This document shows, in pieces, positions 17,934-26,703 of a stretch of 64,000 bases of DNA (the stretch's first letter is position 1; each line of letters starts with the position of its first letter). The translations under genes and the position numbers were made by a program. The notes under the pieces were generated by a model. The model ran no database searches. It saw only the letters and a list, made by a program, of their open reading frames with translations, and was not told the origin of the DNA. This stretch comes from Ruegeria_C sp041537925. Its GTDB lineage: Bacteria; Pseudomonadota; Alphaproteobacteria; Rhodobacterales; Rhodobacteraceae. The DNA is taken from assembly GCF_041537925.1 (NCBI RefSeq), contig NZ_JBGOSH010000002.1, positions 620,001 to 684,000 on the forward strand, in the 5' to 3' direction.

Positions 17934-18848
17934 ATGACAAATGGTCAAAGCGTCCCTTCTGCACAACGACGCCATTTCGGTATAGTAACCAACATGCCCC
18001 GTTACTCGTTCGCGCTTCCCGCCGTCATTCTTTTTATGTTGTTCGTCGCCTACCCGATTGTCTGGGTGATCGGCGAAAGCCTCTCCAACCCCTTGGATAC
18101 AAAAGTAAGCCTTGAGGCTTACCAGTCGGTCCTGTCCGACCGAATATTTTGGACCGCTTCGGCAAATATGGCCATCTGGGCGCTGATCACGATCCCTGTC
18201 CAGATGCTGATCGGAGGGCTGATCGCCTATTTCATCGAACAACACACCCGGCGGTGCAAGGGTTTCTTTCGCACCATGTTCTTTTTGCCCGTGGTCACGT
18301 CGGTGTCTGTCGTCAGCATCGTCTGGGTTCATATTTATGCGCCCTATTACGGCATCGCGCAGGAGTATCTCAGACTGATCGGCATCCAGATGTCGACGTC
18401 GCCGCTGGGTGACCCCGAGCGGGCGATCTATGCTCTCATTGTCGTGAATATCTGGCAATGGACCGGGTTTTCGATGCTCATGTATATTGCCGGGCTTGCA
18501 AATCTTCCTGGTGAGGTTCTGGATGCGGCAAAGGTCGATGGCGCGCAGGGCTGGAGGCTAGCGGTCTTCATTGTTGTACCAATGTTGTCACCGGCCACTA
18601 AATCACTGTTGTTGCTGGGTATACTCGGGACCCTGCAGACCTTCCCGATCGTTCACCTGATGACTGGCGGCGGGCCAAATCGTGCGAGTGAGGTTTTTGG
18701 TACCTTCATCTTCAAAGAGAGCTTCGTCGTGAACGACGTTGCGCGAGGATCTGCCCTTTCGGTGATTGTGCTGGTTATCGCACTGGTCTTTTCACTGGTT
18801 CAGATCATCGGGCTGGGCACCAAACTGACACTGGCGAAGGAGACGTGA
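17934..18848 (+). CDS. Sugar ABC permease, MalF-like subunit
   Basis: Inner-membrane permease of about 304 residues from ATG 17934; an in-frame GTG at 17907 would add nine residues. The first helix begins at YSFALPAVILFMLFVAYPIV. The EAA loop is EVLDAAKVDGAQGWRLAVFI and MTGGGPNRASEV is a common CUT1 permease motif. Its stop overlaps the GTG of the next gene (GTGA). It forms the channel with that partner. Confidence 0.9.
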   Translation: MTNGQSVPSAQRRHFGIVTNMPRYSFALPAVILFMLFVAYPIVWVIGESLSNPLDTKVSLEAYQSVLSDRIFWTASANMAIWALITIPVQMLIGGLIAYFIEQHTRRCKGFFRTMFFLPVVTSVSVVSIVWVHIYAPYYGIAQEYLRLIGIQMSTSPLGDPERAIYALIVVNIWQWTGFSMLMYIAGLANLPGEVLDAAKVDGAQGWRLAVFIVVPMLSPATKSLLLLGILGTLQTFPIVHLMTGGGPNRASEVFGTFIFKESFVVNDVARGSALSVIVLVIALVFSLVQIIGLGTKLTLAKET

Positions 18849-19672
18849 CCTTGCCGACAAAACTGCGCAGCCTGATCATACATTTCGTCCTGCTGGTTGT
18901 TCTGGCCTTCTGGATGGTGCCGATGATCTACATGTTCTCGGTGTCGTTGCGGTCGCCTGGACAGGCCTTTGACCCGGCGCTGATTACCCTGCCGGTTACG
19001 TTCGACAATTTTCAACTCGTTTTGCATGACAACCCGCTGACGCGCATATTCCTCAACAGCATGATCGTGACGGTGTCCACAGTCCTGATTGTCGTCTCTG
19101 TTGCAGCGTTGTTTGCATATGGCGCATCGGTCCTGAAACTCCGCGGTTCGTCGGTGCTTTATGTCACTCTTCTGACGACGCTGATGGTACCGATCGCTTC
19201 TCTGGTTCTACCGCTGGCGATTCTGATACGCCACTTTGGCTGGGTGAACAGCTATCTCGGGTTGATCTTTCCTTACGCAGCGCTCGGCGTGCCGTTTGCG
19301 ATCGTCATACTCAAGGCGTTTCTGGACGATGCCCCGACCGAGCTGTTTGATGCGGCGCGGATTGACGGCTGTTCGGATTGGCAGACATTCTGGCACGTCG
19401 CTTTGCCGATCATCCGACCGTCGATTGCCTTTGTCGCCATCTGGCAGTTCATTGTCACTTGGAACGAGTTTTTTCTGGCGCTCATTATTCTGACCAAGCC
19501 GGAAATGAAGACACTGACCATTGTTCCGATGCAGTATTCCGGCCTCTATATGGCCAACCCCGGGGCATTGTTCGCGATCCTTGTCCTCATCGCGCTGCCC
19601 TTGGTTCTGCTCTACACTGTCATTCAGCGTGCCTTTGTCGGCGGGCTGCTTGCTGGCGCATTGAAAGGATGA
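18845..19672 (+). CDS. Sugar ABC permease, MalG-like subunit
   Basis: Inner-membrane permease of 275 residues, starting at GTG 18845 overlapped with the previous stop. Features include the N-terminal helix, the EAA loop APTELFDAARIDGCSDWQTFWH and TWNEFFLALIILTKPE, typical of MalG-type proteins. It ends 4 bp before the ATPase gene. Together with the preceding gene it makes the membrane part of the carbohydrate importer. Confidence 0.91.
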   Translation: MTLPTKLRSLIIHFVLLVVLAFWMVPMIYMFSVSLRSPGQAFDPALITLPVTFDNFQLVLHDNPLTRIFLNSMIVTVSTVLIVVSVAALFAYGASVLKLRGSSVLYVTLLTTLMVPIASLVLPLAILIRHFGWVNSYLGLIFPYAALGVPFAIVILKAFLDDAPTELFDAARIDGCSDWQTFWHVALPIIRPSIAFVAIWQFIVTWNEFFLALIILTKPEMKTLTIVPMQYSGLYMANPGALFAILVLIALPLVLLYTVIQRAFVGGLLAGALKG

Positions 19673-19676
19673 ACCG

Positions 19677-20750
19677 ATGTCCTCGCTCCGGTTAGAAAAT
19701 ATCGTACGGAAATTTGGTACGGTGACGGTGGTTCCGGGTTTGTCTCTGGATATTAAAGACGGGGAATTTGTTGTCCTCGTGGGACCGTCGGGCTGCGGCA
19801 AGTCAACCTTGTTGCGAATGATCGCGGGATTGGATCAACCAACCAGCGGAACCATCCTGATAGATGGAAAAGACGCAACCGATCTGGGCCCGAAAGAGCG
19901 TGGGATCGGCATGGTATTCCAGAGTTATGCGCTTTACCCGCATATGAATGCCTATCGCAATATCGGGTTTGGTCTGAAAATGGCGCGGATGGCGCGGGAC
20001 CAGATCGCGCGGAGAATTGACGCCGCTTCGCAAAAACTGCAACTGAGCGAGTACCTGTCACGAAAACCGCGTGAACTGTCCGGGGGGCAGCGGCAACGTG
20101 TGGCCATCGGCCGGGCCATGACGCGAGAACCGGACCTGTTTTTATTTGACGAACCTCTGTCCAATCTGGACGCAGCCCTTCGCGTTTCGATGCGCGCCGA
20201 GATCGGGCGATTGGGGCATCAGGTACAGTCGACCATCATCTATGTAACCCATGACCAGACCGAAGCCATGACATTGGCCGACAGGATCGTTGTTCTGGAC
20301 AAGGGCGAAGTGGCGCAAGTTGGAACGCCGCTGGAACTGTATGACGACCCGGCAAACAGCTTTGTCGCCGGTTTCATCGGATCGCCAGCTATGAATTTCC
20401 TCTCGGGTAGAATATCGGAAATCGACAATGATCAGGCTCTGGTCGATCTGGACTTTGGTGTACAGGTCAAGATCAGGTTGAAAACCGCCGCGCAACCGGG
20501 GCAGCCGGTCTGTTTCGGGATCAGGCCGGAACATGTCCAAGTCAATAAAGATGTCTTCAGTTTGGCGATACATGCTGAATTGGTCGAGCTATTGGGCAGT
20601 GACACGTTCGTTTACCTGAGCAACGGTCGGGAAACCCTGACGATCCGTATGGACGGACAAAACCGCCTGAAAAGTGGTGACTTGGTGCGCGTCGGAATGA
20701 CGGACAGCCGCAGCTATCTGTTCGATCTGAACGGGGATCGGTTGGCATGA
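19677..20750 (+). CDS. Sugar ABC ATPase (MalK/UgpC family)
   Basis: This 357-residue ATPase has Walker A GPSGCGKS, the signature LSGGQRQR, Walker B LFLFDEPLSNLDAALR and a C-terminal TOBE-type region with FGIRPEHV. It is a paralogue of ugpC in this window but diverged. It energises the adjacent MalF/MalG-like permeases. The gene ends 24 bp before the first dehydrogenase gene, which has its own AGGAGG. Confidence 0.92.
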   Translation: MSSLRLENIVRKFGTVTVVPGLSLDIKDGEFVVLVGPSGCGKSTLLRMIAGLDQPTSGTILIDGKDATDLGPKERGIGMVFQSYALYPHMNAYRNIGFGLKMARMARDQIARRIDAASQKLQLSEYLSRKPRELSGGQRQRVAIGRAMTREPDLFLFDEPLSNLDAALRVSMRAEIGRLGHQVQSTIIYVTHDQTEAMTLADRIVVLDKGEVAQVGTPLELYDDPANSFVAGFIGSPAMNFLSGRISEIDNDQALVDLDFGVQVKIRLKTAAQPGQPVCFGIRPEHVQVNKDVFSLAIHAELVELLGSDTFVYLSNGRETLTIRMDGQNRLKSGDLVRVGMTDSRSYLFDLNGDRLA

Positions 20751-20774
20751 CTTGGAACACAGGAGGACACAGCA

Positions 20775-21512
20775 TTGGACAATGACCTGAATTTGACCGA
20801 CCGGACGATACTGGTAACCGGCGCGACCGGAGGCATCGGAGGAGAAGTCGTCCGCCAGCTATCCAAGTATGGCGCCAAAGTACTGGCCCACGGCCGCAAT
20901 GAAGGCGCCTTGTCCAACCTCGCGGATGAGACGGGGTGCCAAACGATCTCTTTCGATCTGGAACAGGAAGATAGTGTTGCCCATGCGCTGACCGGGATCG
21001 AAATCTGGGGGGTCGTGAACTCGGCCGGGTTTGGCGGCGAGATTGCCACCCCGATGAGCACCGATATGGATGTGTTTGACCGAGCTATCGAGGTGAACAC
21101 GCGCGGGGCTCTGCTGGTCACCAAATATGCCACGCAATCCATGGTGTCCGCGGGGAAAGGCGGTTCGATCGTAAACATTTCCAGCCAGGCCGCACTGGTC
21201 GCCCTTTGGGGGCATATCTCCTATGCCGCCTCAAAGGCGGCGCTGGACAGTATCACCCGGGTTTCAGCACTGGAACTCGGGCAGCATGGAATCCGTGTGA
21301 ACAGCGTCAATCCGACGGTCGTTTTAACGGATATTTCCCGCGATCACTGGACTCAGCCACATGTGGCGAAACCTTTCCTCAGCCAAATGCCATTGGCACG
21401 GTGGGCAACCACAGACGAGATTGCCAGACCAATCGTGTTCCTGCTGTCAGATTGGGCTTCGATGATTACCGGTATCACCTTGCCCATCGACGGAGGGTAC
21501 ACAATTGTATGA
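20775..21512 (+). CDS. SDR dehydrogenase, L-xylulose reductase-like
   Basis: This classical short-chain dehydrogenase of 245 residues starts at TTG 20775, preceded by AGGAGG (20761-20766); the nearby ATG at 20782 is out of frame. The nucleotide motif is TGATGGIG, with NSAG, a catalytic Ser in NISSQ and YAASK. The segment VNSVNPTVVLTDISRDHW closely resembles the VNPTVVMT block of dicarbonyl/L-xylulose reductases. Interconversion of a ketose and a polyol is a reasonable guess. It lies directly after the sugar ABC genes and before a kinase, in one operon. Confidence 0.8.
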   Translation: MDNDLNLTDRTILVTGATGGIGGEVVRQLSKYGAKVLAHGRNEGALSNLADETGCQTISFDLEQEDSVAHALTGIEIWGVVNSAGFGGEIATPMSTDMDVFDRAIEVNTRGALLVTKYATQSMVSAGKGGSIVNISSQAALVALWGHISYAASKAALDSITRVSALELGQHGIRVNSVNPTVVLTDISRDHWTQPHVAKPFLSQMPLARWATTDEIARPIVFLLSDWASMITGITLPIDGGYTIV

Positions 21513-21539
21513 CGCCCCCGGAACAGAGCGGTAATCGTC

Positions 21540-22784
21540 GTGTCGGAGGCGCAGACGGATACCGATTTCTGGAACGGCCTGTATCAGAGCGCCGCATCCG
21601 ATGCGCCCATCTACGCCGCCAACGCGCCTGTCGTCTTAGGCCTTTCGAATGCCTGCGTGGATGCGATCTGTCGCCTGAAAGATTTGAGTGAAATTGCACC
21701 GGACAGCGGTTCGGAGGCGGCCAAAGCGTTTTTCGAAACGCTACTTGCGCGCGCGTCAATGGGAAAGGGTGGCGAAATCCGCAGCCACTGGGCCGACGGA
21801 CCGCGCTGGTTGCGCGACCGCCTTCCTGTCCAACGGGCAATCGGGGGGACCGGGCCACAAGCCGCTTGGGCACTGTCGGCGATTGGTGCGCCCGCCTTGG
21901 TAGCCCTTGGAAAACGCTATGAGGGGCTGTTAACCATTTTGCCCGCAGGGGTTCATCTGGCATTGGAACAGGAAATGGTGGAAGGGCGATTCCTGTCACC
22001 GACTGCGCCACCCGAACCCGAGATATTTATTTTCGAGTTCTCTGCCGGAGAAACGATTGCGGCGAAGCCCATTCCAAGATCATCCCGTATCATCGTCCGA
22101 TTTGACGACCCCGGACTAGAGCGAGACAGGGAATTCGAGCATTTTTCTGCCAATCTGAGGCAGAAAACGGTGGCTCTGGTCGGTGGCCTGGGAAGCGTCC
22201 CCGTTGATCGGATTTCGAATGAGCTTGCGTATCTGGAACCTTTGACAGCCACGTGGCGCGCAAATGGAATCCAGTTGCTGCATCTCGAGCTCGGTGGGTA
22301 TTGTGATAAGGATGCTCTTGCCAGCGTACTGGACCGGGCGAATGTGATTGCGACGTCGATCGGGATGAGCGCTGCGGAATTCCCTGACGTTTCGGGAGAC
22401 AGTGCAGCAACCCCCGAGACGATGTTGGCCTGTGCAACCCGGCTGGGTGTGACCCGACTGTGTGTTCATGCCGACGAATGGGCGGCCAGCGTCTCGCGCA
22501 ATGCTGCAAATGCCGAGAGAGACGCACTGATTTTTGCAAGCTTGCTTGCGGCGGCGCGTGCTGAACGCGGCCAGCCTACGTCAGTTGTCAGCCTGCCTGT
22601 GGGCGCACGATTTCACGATCCTCCTTTCGCCAGTCGGACACTGCCAGGAGGCTGGACCTATGTCAGCGTTGCGACACCGTATCTGCAGCGGCCCCGTGCG
22701 ACCATCGGATTGGGCGATACCTTTTCCGCGGGGTGTCTAATGGTGCTGGGGCAAAGGCAAGCCGTAAAATCAACCAGAAACTGA
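21540..22784 (+). CDS. ADP-dependent phosphofructokinase/glucokinase-family protein
   Basis: This 414-residue protein starts at GTG 21540. It has the ribokinase-like fold of the ADP-dependent sugar kinase family. GGTGPQAAWALSAIGAPALVAL resembles the substrate-binding region, and GLGDTFSAG near the C-terminus carries the catalytic base Asp393. These kinases are best known from archaea and animals, and the bacterial members are little studied. In this operon it probably phosphorylates the ketose or sugar made by the dehydrogenases. The phosphoryl donor (ADP or ATP) cannot be told from sequence alone. Confidence 0.68.
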   Translation: MSEAQTDTDFWNGLYQSAASDAPIYAANAPVVLGLSNACVDAICRLKDLSEIAPDSGSEAAKAFFETLLARASMGKGGEIRSHWADGPRWLRDRLPVQRAIGGTGPQAAWALSAIGAPALVALGKRYEGLLTILPAGVHLALEQEMVEGRFLSPTAPPEPEIFIFEFSAGETIAAKPIPRSSRIIVRFDDPGLERDREFEHFSANLRQKTVALVGGLGSVPVDRISNELAYLEPLTATWRANGIQLLHLELGGYCDKDALASVLDRANVIATSIGMSAAEFPDVSGDSAATPETMLACATRLGVTRLCVHADEWAASVSRNAANAERDALIFASLLAAARAERGQPTSVVSLPVGARFHDPPFASRTLPGGWTYVSVATPYLQRPRATIGLGDTFSAGCLMVLGQRQAVKSTRN

Positions 22785-22796
22785 AAGGACAGTACT

Positions 22797-23570
22797 TTGT
22801 ATCTTGAGAAATTTCGTCTCGATGGCCGCAAAGCAGTTGTGACTGGCGGTGGGCGCGGCATCGGGTTGGCCTCGGCCAAAGCGCTGGCAGAAGCGGGGGC
22901 ACAGGTGGCGATTACGGATATTGATGCAGAATTGCTGCAGGACGCCAAGACACAGATCGAGAGGCTAGGCTATTCTGTGATTACTTCAGTTCTGGATGTG
23001 ACCCGCTCTGCGGATGTGTCACAAATTGCGACAGACCTGACCGGGCAAATGGGTGGTGTCGATATTCTTGTGGCAAATGCCGGGATCGCGTGGCCGGACA
23101 CAGCAAGTCAGGACATGGCGGACGAGGTTTGGCTGAAAGTTCTGGATGTCAACCTGAACGGCAGTTTCTGGACATGCCGAGAATTCGGGCGCAGCATGTT
23201 AGAGAAGAACGGCGGCAGTATCGTCACGCTGGGGTCAATGTCCGGGCTGATCTCGAACAAGCCCCAGCGGCAGACGCAATACAACGCGGCAAAGGCAGCT
23301 GTGCATCACATGACCCGGTCTCTGGCGGCGGAATGGGCTGAATACAACATACGCGTGAACTCGGTTGCACCAACTTATGTCAATACAGTTATGTCACGTG
23401 ATGGGTTTACGGATGATACGCTGTTTCCGGTCTGGATGGAAAATACACCCATGGGGCGTGTCGCCGAAGTCGACGAAATAGCTTCCACGATCCTGTTTCT
23501 TGCATCGGATGCAGCTAGTGCCGTGACCGGGGCCGTTCTACCGGTGGATTGCGGATATACACTCTGGTAA
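22797..23570 (+). CDS. SDR dehydrogenase, polyol dehydrogenase-like
   Basis: This classical SDR of 257 residues starts at TTG 22797 with AAAGGA upstream. The cofactor motif is TGGGRGIG with an Asp at the end of strand 2 (ITDID), which favours NAD(H). NAG and the active-site Ser (LGSMSG) and YNAAK are all present. VNSVAPTYVNTVM resembles D-arabitol, galactitol and sorbitol dehydrogenases. It is probably the first oxidative step on an imported polyol. It follows the kinase gene by 12 bp and precedes the DeoR regulator. Confidence 0.78.
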   Translation: MYLEKFRLDGRKAVVTGGGRGIGLASAKALAEAGAQVAITDIDAELLQDAKTQIERLGYSVITSVLDVTRSADVSQIATDLTGQMGGVDILVANAGIAWPDTASQDMADEVWLKVLDVNLNGSFWTCREFGRSMLEKNGGSIVTLGSMSGLISNKPQRQTQYNAAKAAVHHMTRSLAAEWAEYNIRVNSVAPTYVNTVMSRDGFTDDTLFPVWMENTPMGRVAEVDEIASTILFLASDAASAVTGAVLPVDCGYTLW

Positions 23571-23609
23571 TTCGCAATGACCGCGGTGCACGAACAGGGA
23601 GATACCTAA

Positions 23610-24404
23610 ATGGCGAAACGGACCGAGATTGTTCCCGCGAAACGACGAGCATTGATACTGGATCATCTACGCGCAAATGGGGCGGCTTCCATTCTTGAAT
23701 TGTCTGTGGCCATTGATGCTTCGGACTCGACGATCCGGCGCGATCTGGATCACCTTGTTGACCAAGGATATCTTGAACGAACGCATGGGGGGGCATTGCT
23801 GGTTCAGCAAATGGGAACCACATTTGAACGTGAACCTCATCTGAACGCCCAGTTGCGCCGACAGGAAAAAGAGAAAATCGGAATGGCCGCCGCCCAACGC
23901 CTTCGTGATGGCGACAGCGTGATATTCGAAAGCTCGTCCACCGTGTTTGAGACCGCCCGGGCCGCCTCAGGCCGAAACCTCTCATTGACGGTGATCACCA
24001 ACAGCCTTGATATTGCACAATTCGCGACCGGCGTTCAGAACTGGAATGTCATCGTTCCAGGCGGCACCGTACGTCAGGGATCACAGTTTTTGGCAGGGGA
24101 ACTGGTGATGTCGTTCTTTCGGGAACTGCATGTTGATGTGCTTATCGCCGGTGCATGGGCCGTTTCGGCGACTGCAGCAACCGATGCATCGCTTGAAGTC
24201 GCGTCCATAAAGAGAGCGATGGTCGCTTCGGCGCGAAAAACTATCCTTGTGGCAGACAGTTCCAAATTTTCCGAACTTGGATTCTGTAACTTTTGCAAAA
24301 TTAGTCAGGTACACGAACTGATCACGGATTCCGGTATTGACCCAGAAACCGTCGAGAGGATTTCAGCAGCGAATACCAAGGTCTCGACCGTGAGAGTAAA
24401 TTGA
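23610..24404 (+). CDS. DeoR/GlpR-family transcriptional regulator
   Basis: This 264-residue regulator has an N-terminal winged helix: RRALILDHLRANGAAS, then STIRRDLDHLVDQGYLERTHGGA, the DeoR recognition-helix signature. It is followed by a DeoRC sugar-phosphate-sensing domain with GxxR-like and ARKTILVADSSKF motifs. It ends the sugar/polyol operon and probably represses it, responding to a phosphorylated intermediate. A palindrome at 15428-15442 in the operon promoter is a candidate operator. A fragment of another DeoR gene is found at 47334-47441. Confidence 0.9.
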   Translation: MAKRTEIVPAKRRALILDHLRANGAASILELSVAIDASDSTIRRDLDHLVDQGYLERTHGGALLVQQMGTTFEREPHLNAQLRRQEKEKIGMAAAQRLRDGDSVIFESSSTVFETARAASGRNLSLTVITNSLDIAQFATGVQNWNVIVPGGTVRQGSQFLAGELVMSFFRELHVDVLIAGAWAVSATAATDASLEVASIKRAMVASARKTILVADSSKFSELGFCNFCKISQVHELITDSGIDPETVERISAANTKVSTVRVN

Positions 24405-24429
24405 GAAGGCTTTGAAAGTGTAGCCAAAT

Positions 24430-24560
24430 ATCGAGTCGCTCAATAGCAGCCTGCGCGATGAGCTTTTGAACGAGGAACGGCTCGATAATCTGGAAGATGC
24501 GCGCCGCAAGCTAGCCATATTGCGATACGACTAAAACAACGTCAGACCGCATGGCATCGT
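24430..24560 (+). pseudogene. IS3-family transposase OrfB scrap
   Basis: The reading IESLNSSLRDELLNEERLDN, LEDARRKLAILRYD, stop, NNVRPHGIVE matches the C-terminal catalytic region of IS3-family OrfB (FNGRLRDELLNE... YNxxRPH). A stop interrupts it and both ends are missing. It differs in sequence from the longer IS3 remnant at 57411-58550, so they come from different IS3 groups. Confidence 0.72.
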
Positions 24561-24605
24561 CGAATTACTGACCTTGCACCGACAACTGCTTAGCGCCGCC
24601 CGATG

Positions 24606-24930
24606 ATCAGCTGTGTTTCCCAGTCCCACTTGAAGGGCTACCGCGGCCCACGTTCCGCTTTTTCTTTCGCCGTCTGGGTTTTGCATCGGAATACGCTCAG
24701 CCTGCCTGACGTGAAGGAGTTGCTTGCCGAACGAGGCATCATAGTCAGCTACGAGACGGTCCGGACGTGGGTCAGTAAATTCGGGAGGCAGGTTCGAAGC
24801 ATGTCAGGGCGACACAGCCACAATGCTCGGACAAATGGCATCTGGATGAAGTGGTGATTATGATCCGCGGTGGGAAGCATTGCTTTGGCGCGCTATGGAC
24901 AGCAACGAACGACAGAAGTTTGTTGCGTCA
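24606..24930 (+). pseudogene. IS6-family transposase N-terminal scrap
   Basis: LKGYRGPRSAFSFAVWVLHR, then LSLPDVKELLAERGIIVSYE and TVRTWVSKFG match the N-terminus of IS6-type transposases (FKGxxFPxEII... DVEELLAERGI). After a frameshift near 24835 the sequence goes on as KWHLDEVVIMIRGGKHC, the first part of the DDE domain, then breaks off at the IS110 scrap. It is non-functional. Confidence 0.78.
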
Positions 24931-24954
24931 GAGCTGATTGCAACAACCACCACC

Positions 24955-25031
24955 TCACCCAAGGTGCTGCAACCATGAAGTTGAAACACATTCTTCGCAA
25001 GATCCATGCCGACAATGTCCAAATCCGGCAT
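24955..25031 (-). pseudogene. IS110-family transposase start scrap
   Basis: On the minus strand an ATG at 25031, preceded by AGGAGG (25040-25045), opens MPDLDIVGMDLAKNVFQLHG and then CSTL. IVGxDLAKNVFQxHG is the highly conserved N-terminus of IS110/IS1111 DEDD transposases. It breaks off at about 24955 against the IS6 scrap. Bases 25046-25170 may be leftover IS110 leader. Confidence 0.72.
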
Positions 25032-25170
25032 TTTGCTAACCTCCTGATGGCTGCCATCTCCAAAACCTATCAGATGAGAGATCAGGGGATGGCCATTCCA
25101 TCAGAGCCCTTGAAGATTACGGACCGCATCGATTTCGGCAATGGGACGATCCCTGCAATAAGACCCCGGT

Positions 25171-26325
25171 TCAACTATTTTGATAATAAAACGAAAACTT
25201 ACGACTTGAGCCTCCCGGCGGCAGAGGAAATGGAACAGCTCTTTGAACCTGTTCCTTGGCGGCGCGTTCAATTTCGAGCGAGCCCGAGCTATCCACGATA
25301 TCCACCCATGCCAAGGAACCGTCGGCGTTGATTTCAAAAAACACCTGGGCAAACCCACGGACCGGCACATAAACGACCGGGACGCGGTTCAAATGAACCA
25401 GAACCTGGCCTGCATAGTTCGTGACGTTGGAATTTCCTGGGCCGCGTCCGCCGGACCGGCTTTGGTCCCTGCTTTTGGCGAAGGGATCAATGGAATCCCT
25501 TTGAAAAAGGGTAAGTGGTGAGTCAACAATTTGTTCGGGATTGCGCAGGTTGTCAAAATTACTGAACCCGCTTAGCGTGCCCCTTGGTTCGGCAGAAGGT
25601 CTACGATCTGGAAGACGCGGGCGTTTTGAAACGGCCACAGCTTGCTCGGAATCTTGAGTTTCACTTTCTGTTGTCGCGGTTTCCGAGCCATCCTCCAATG
25701 GTTCGACATTTGTCTCAAAGGTTTCTGCTCTGAGCGCCTCACTCTCTGACGGAACAACCGGGACCGCAGCGGAGTCAGGTGCTGGTACGGCGGCCAGCAG
25801 CTGCGGCTCGGGGGCTGCTGAAGCTTCTGCGTCGGATGCTTCAGTAACATCATTCCTCGCTGCTGGGGTCCCTTGCGGCGTTTCAATTTGTGTCTCAGGT
25901 TTGACCGGTGCAATCGCGGTATCCACGCTCGAACCAGCGTCAGCATTCGAAGGATCCACAGGCTCCGTCACTTCTGCTTCGGGCGCGTCTGCTTGCGGTA
26001 CCGCAGGCGACCCAATGTCGGGTGAAGTAACTCTCTGCGGATCGGCAGACGCCACAAGCGCCTCGCTTATGGGAACTTCTGCCCGGTCGGCTTCTACTGT
26101 GTCTTCAACCGGAGGCTCGGGAACCTCTGCAGACACCGGTTGAACCGGCTCAGGTGAGGCATCCGCAAATTCTTCAAAAGCATTTCTCAACTCGACCACA
26201 TCGATCGGGCTGTCCCCTGCCGGCGGATCATCCAGATTAGCCGCGGTAAGACTGAGAAAACAAAGATGCATTACGATCGACAAAAGGACGGCCACTACGG
26301 CGACGATTGCAGACCTCCGGATCAT
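25171..26325 (-). CDS. tonB: TonB-like energy transducer
   Basis: This protein of 384 residues has one N-terminal membrane helix (SAIVAVVAVLLSIVMHLCFL). A long low-complexity region rich in Pro, Glu, Ala and Ser spans the periplasm. The C-terminal TonB domain (about residues 300-384) includes RGFAQVFFEINADGSLAWVD and ERAAKEQVQRAVPFPLP. It is the last gene of an operon with exbB and two exbD genes; its start overlaps the upstream exbD stop (ATGA). The complex would power outer-membrane transport. No TonB-dependent receptor is encoded in the window. Confidence 0.85.
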   Translation of the reverse strand: MIRRSAIVAVVAVLLSIVMHLCFLSLTAANLDDPPAGDSPIDVVELRNAFEEFADASPEPVQPVSAEVPEPPVEDTVEADRAEVPISEALVASADPQRVTSPDIGSPAVPQADAPEAEVTEPVDPSNADAGSSVDTAIAPVKPETQIETPQGTPAARNDVTEASDAEASAAPEPQLLAAVPAPDSAAVPVVPSESEALRAETFETNVEPLEDGSETATTESETQDSEQAVAVSKRPRLPDRRPSAEPRGTLSGFSNFDNLRNPEQIVDSPLTLFQRDSIDPFAKSRDQSRSGGRGPGNSNVTNYAGQVLVHLNRVPVVYVPVRGFAQVFFEINADGSLAWVDIVDSSGSLEIERAAKEQVQRAVPFPLPPGGSSRKFSFYYQNS

Positions 26326-26699
26326 TCGAGAGCCTGTTCGGTCACAAGGAATACCGAGGGCGCACCCAGCTTGCGGAGTGCTCCGGTGACTTCCATCAAT
26401 CGGGGGCCGGAAGCGTCGCGGTCCGGCACGATCCTTACCGGTCCGGTGTCATGACTCGCCATGAAAGTCTCTGGATCGGTCGGAACGCCGCGAAAGCTCA
26501 ATGCGCCTTCTCTATTTAATACAAGCGTGTCGGGTGGTTCGCGCCCTTCTAGTGCGGAGGTATCCACGAGCTCCAAATCGGGGTCGATTGGCGGTGCGAT
26601 GGTCCCGGCAATCAAGAAAAAGATCAGCATCAGGAAGATGACGTTGATCAAGGGAATTGTCGAATCGCGTTTGCGGCTTGGGCGAATGGCGCGGATCAT
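26322..26699 (-). CDS. exbD: ExbD/TolR-family protein (second copy)
   Basis: This 125-residue protein has one membrane helix near residues 16-38 (STIPLINVIFLMLIFFLIAG) with the conserved PLINVIFLMLIFF, then a periplasmic domain. The canonical Asp of ExbD (PLIDVIF) is replaced by Asn here (PLINVIF). That Asp is the protonatable residue of the motor, so this copy may be non-protonatable and structural. The other ExbD in the operon keeps the Asp. It is 4 bp downstream of that gene and overlaps tonB. Confidence 0.85.
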   Translation of the reverse strand: MIRAIRPSRKRDSTIPLINVIFLMLIFFLIAGTIAPPIDPDLELVDTSALEGREPPDTLVLNREGALSFRGVPTDPETFMASHDTGPVRIVPDRDASGPRLMEVTGALRKLGAPSVFLVTEQALE

Positions 26700-26703
26700 G
26701 AAC

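Noticed and set aside
24870..25331. Plus-strand 153-residue frame before tonB
   Set aside because: It runs across the IS6 and IS110 scraps and into the tonB 3' end; the minus-strand IS110 start explains the region better.
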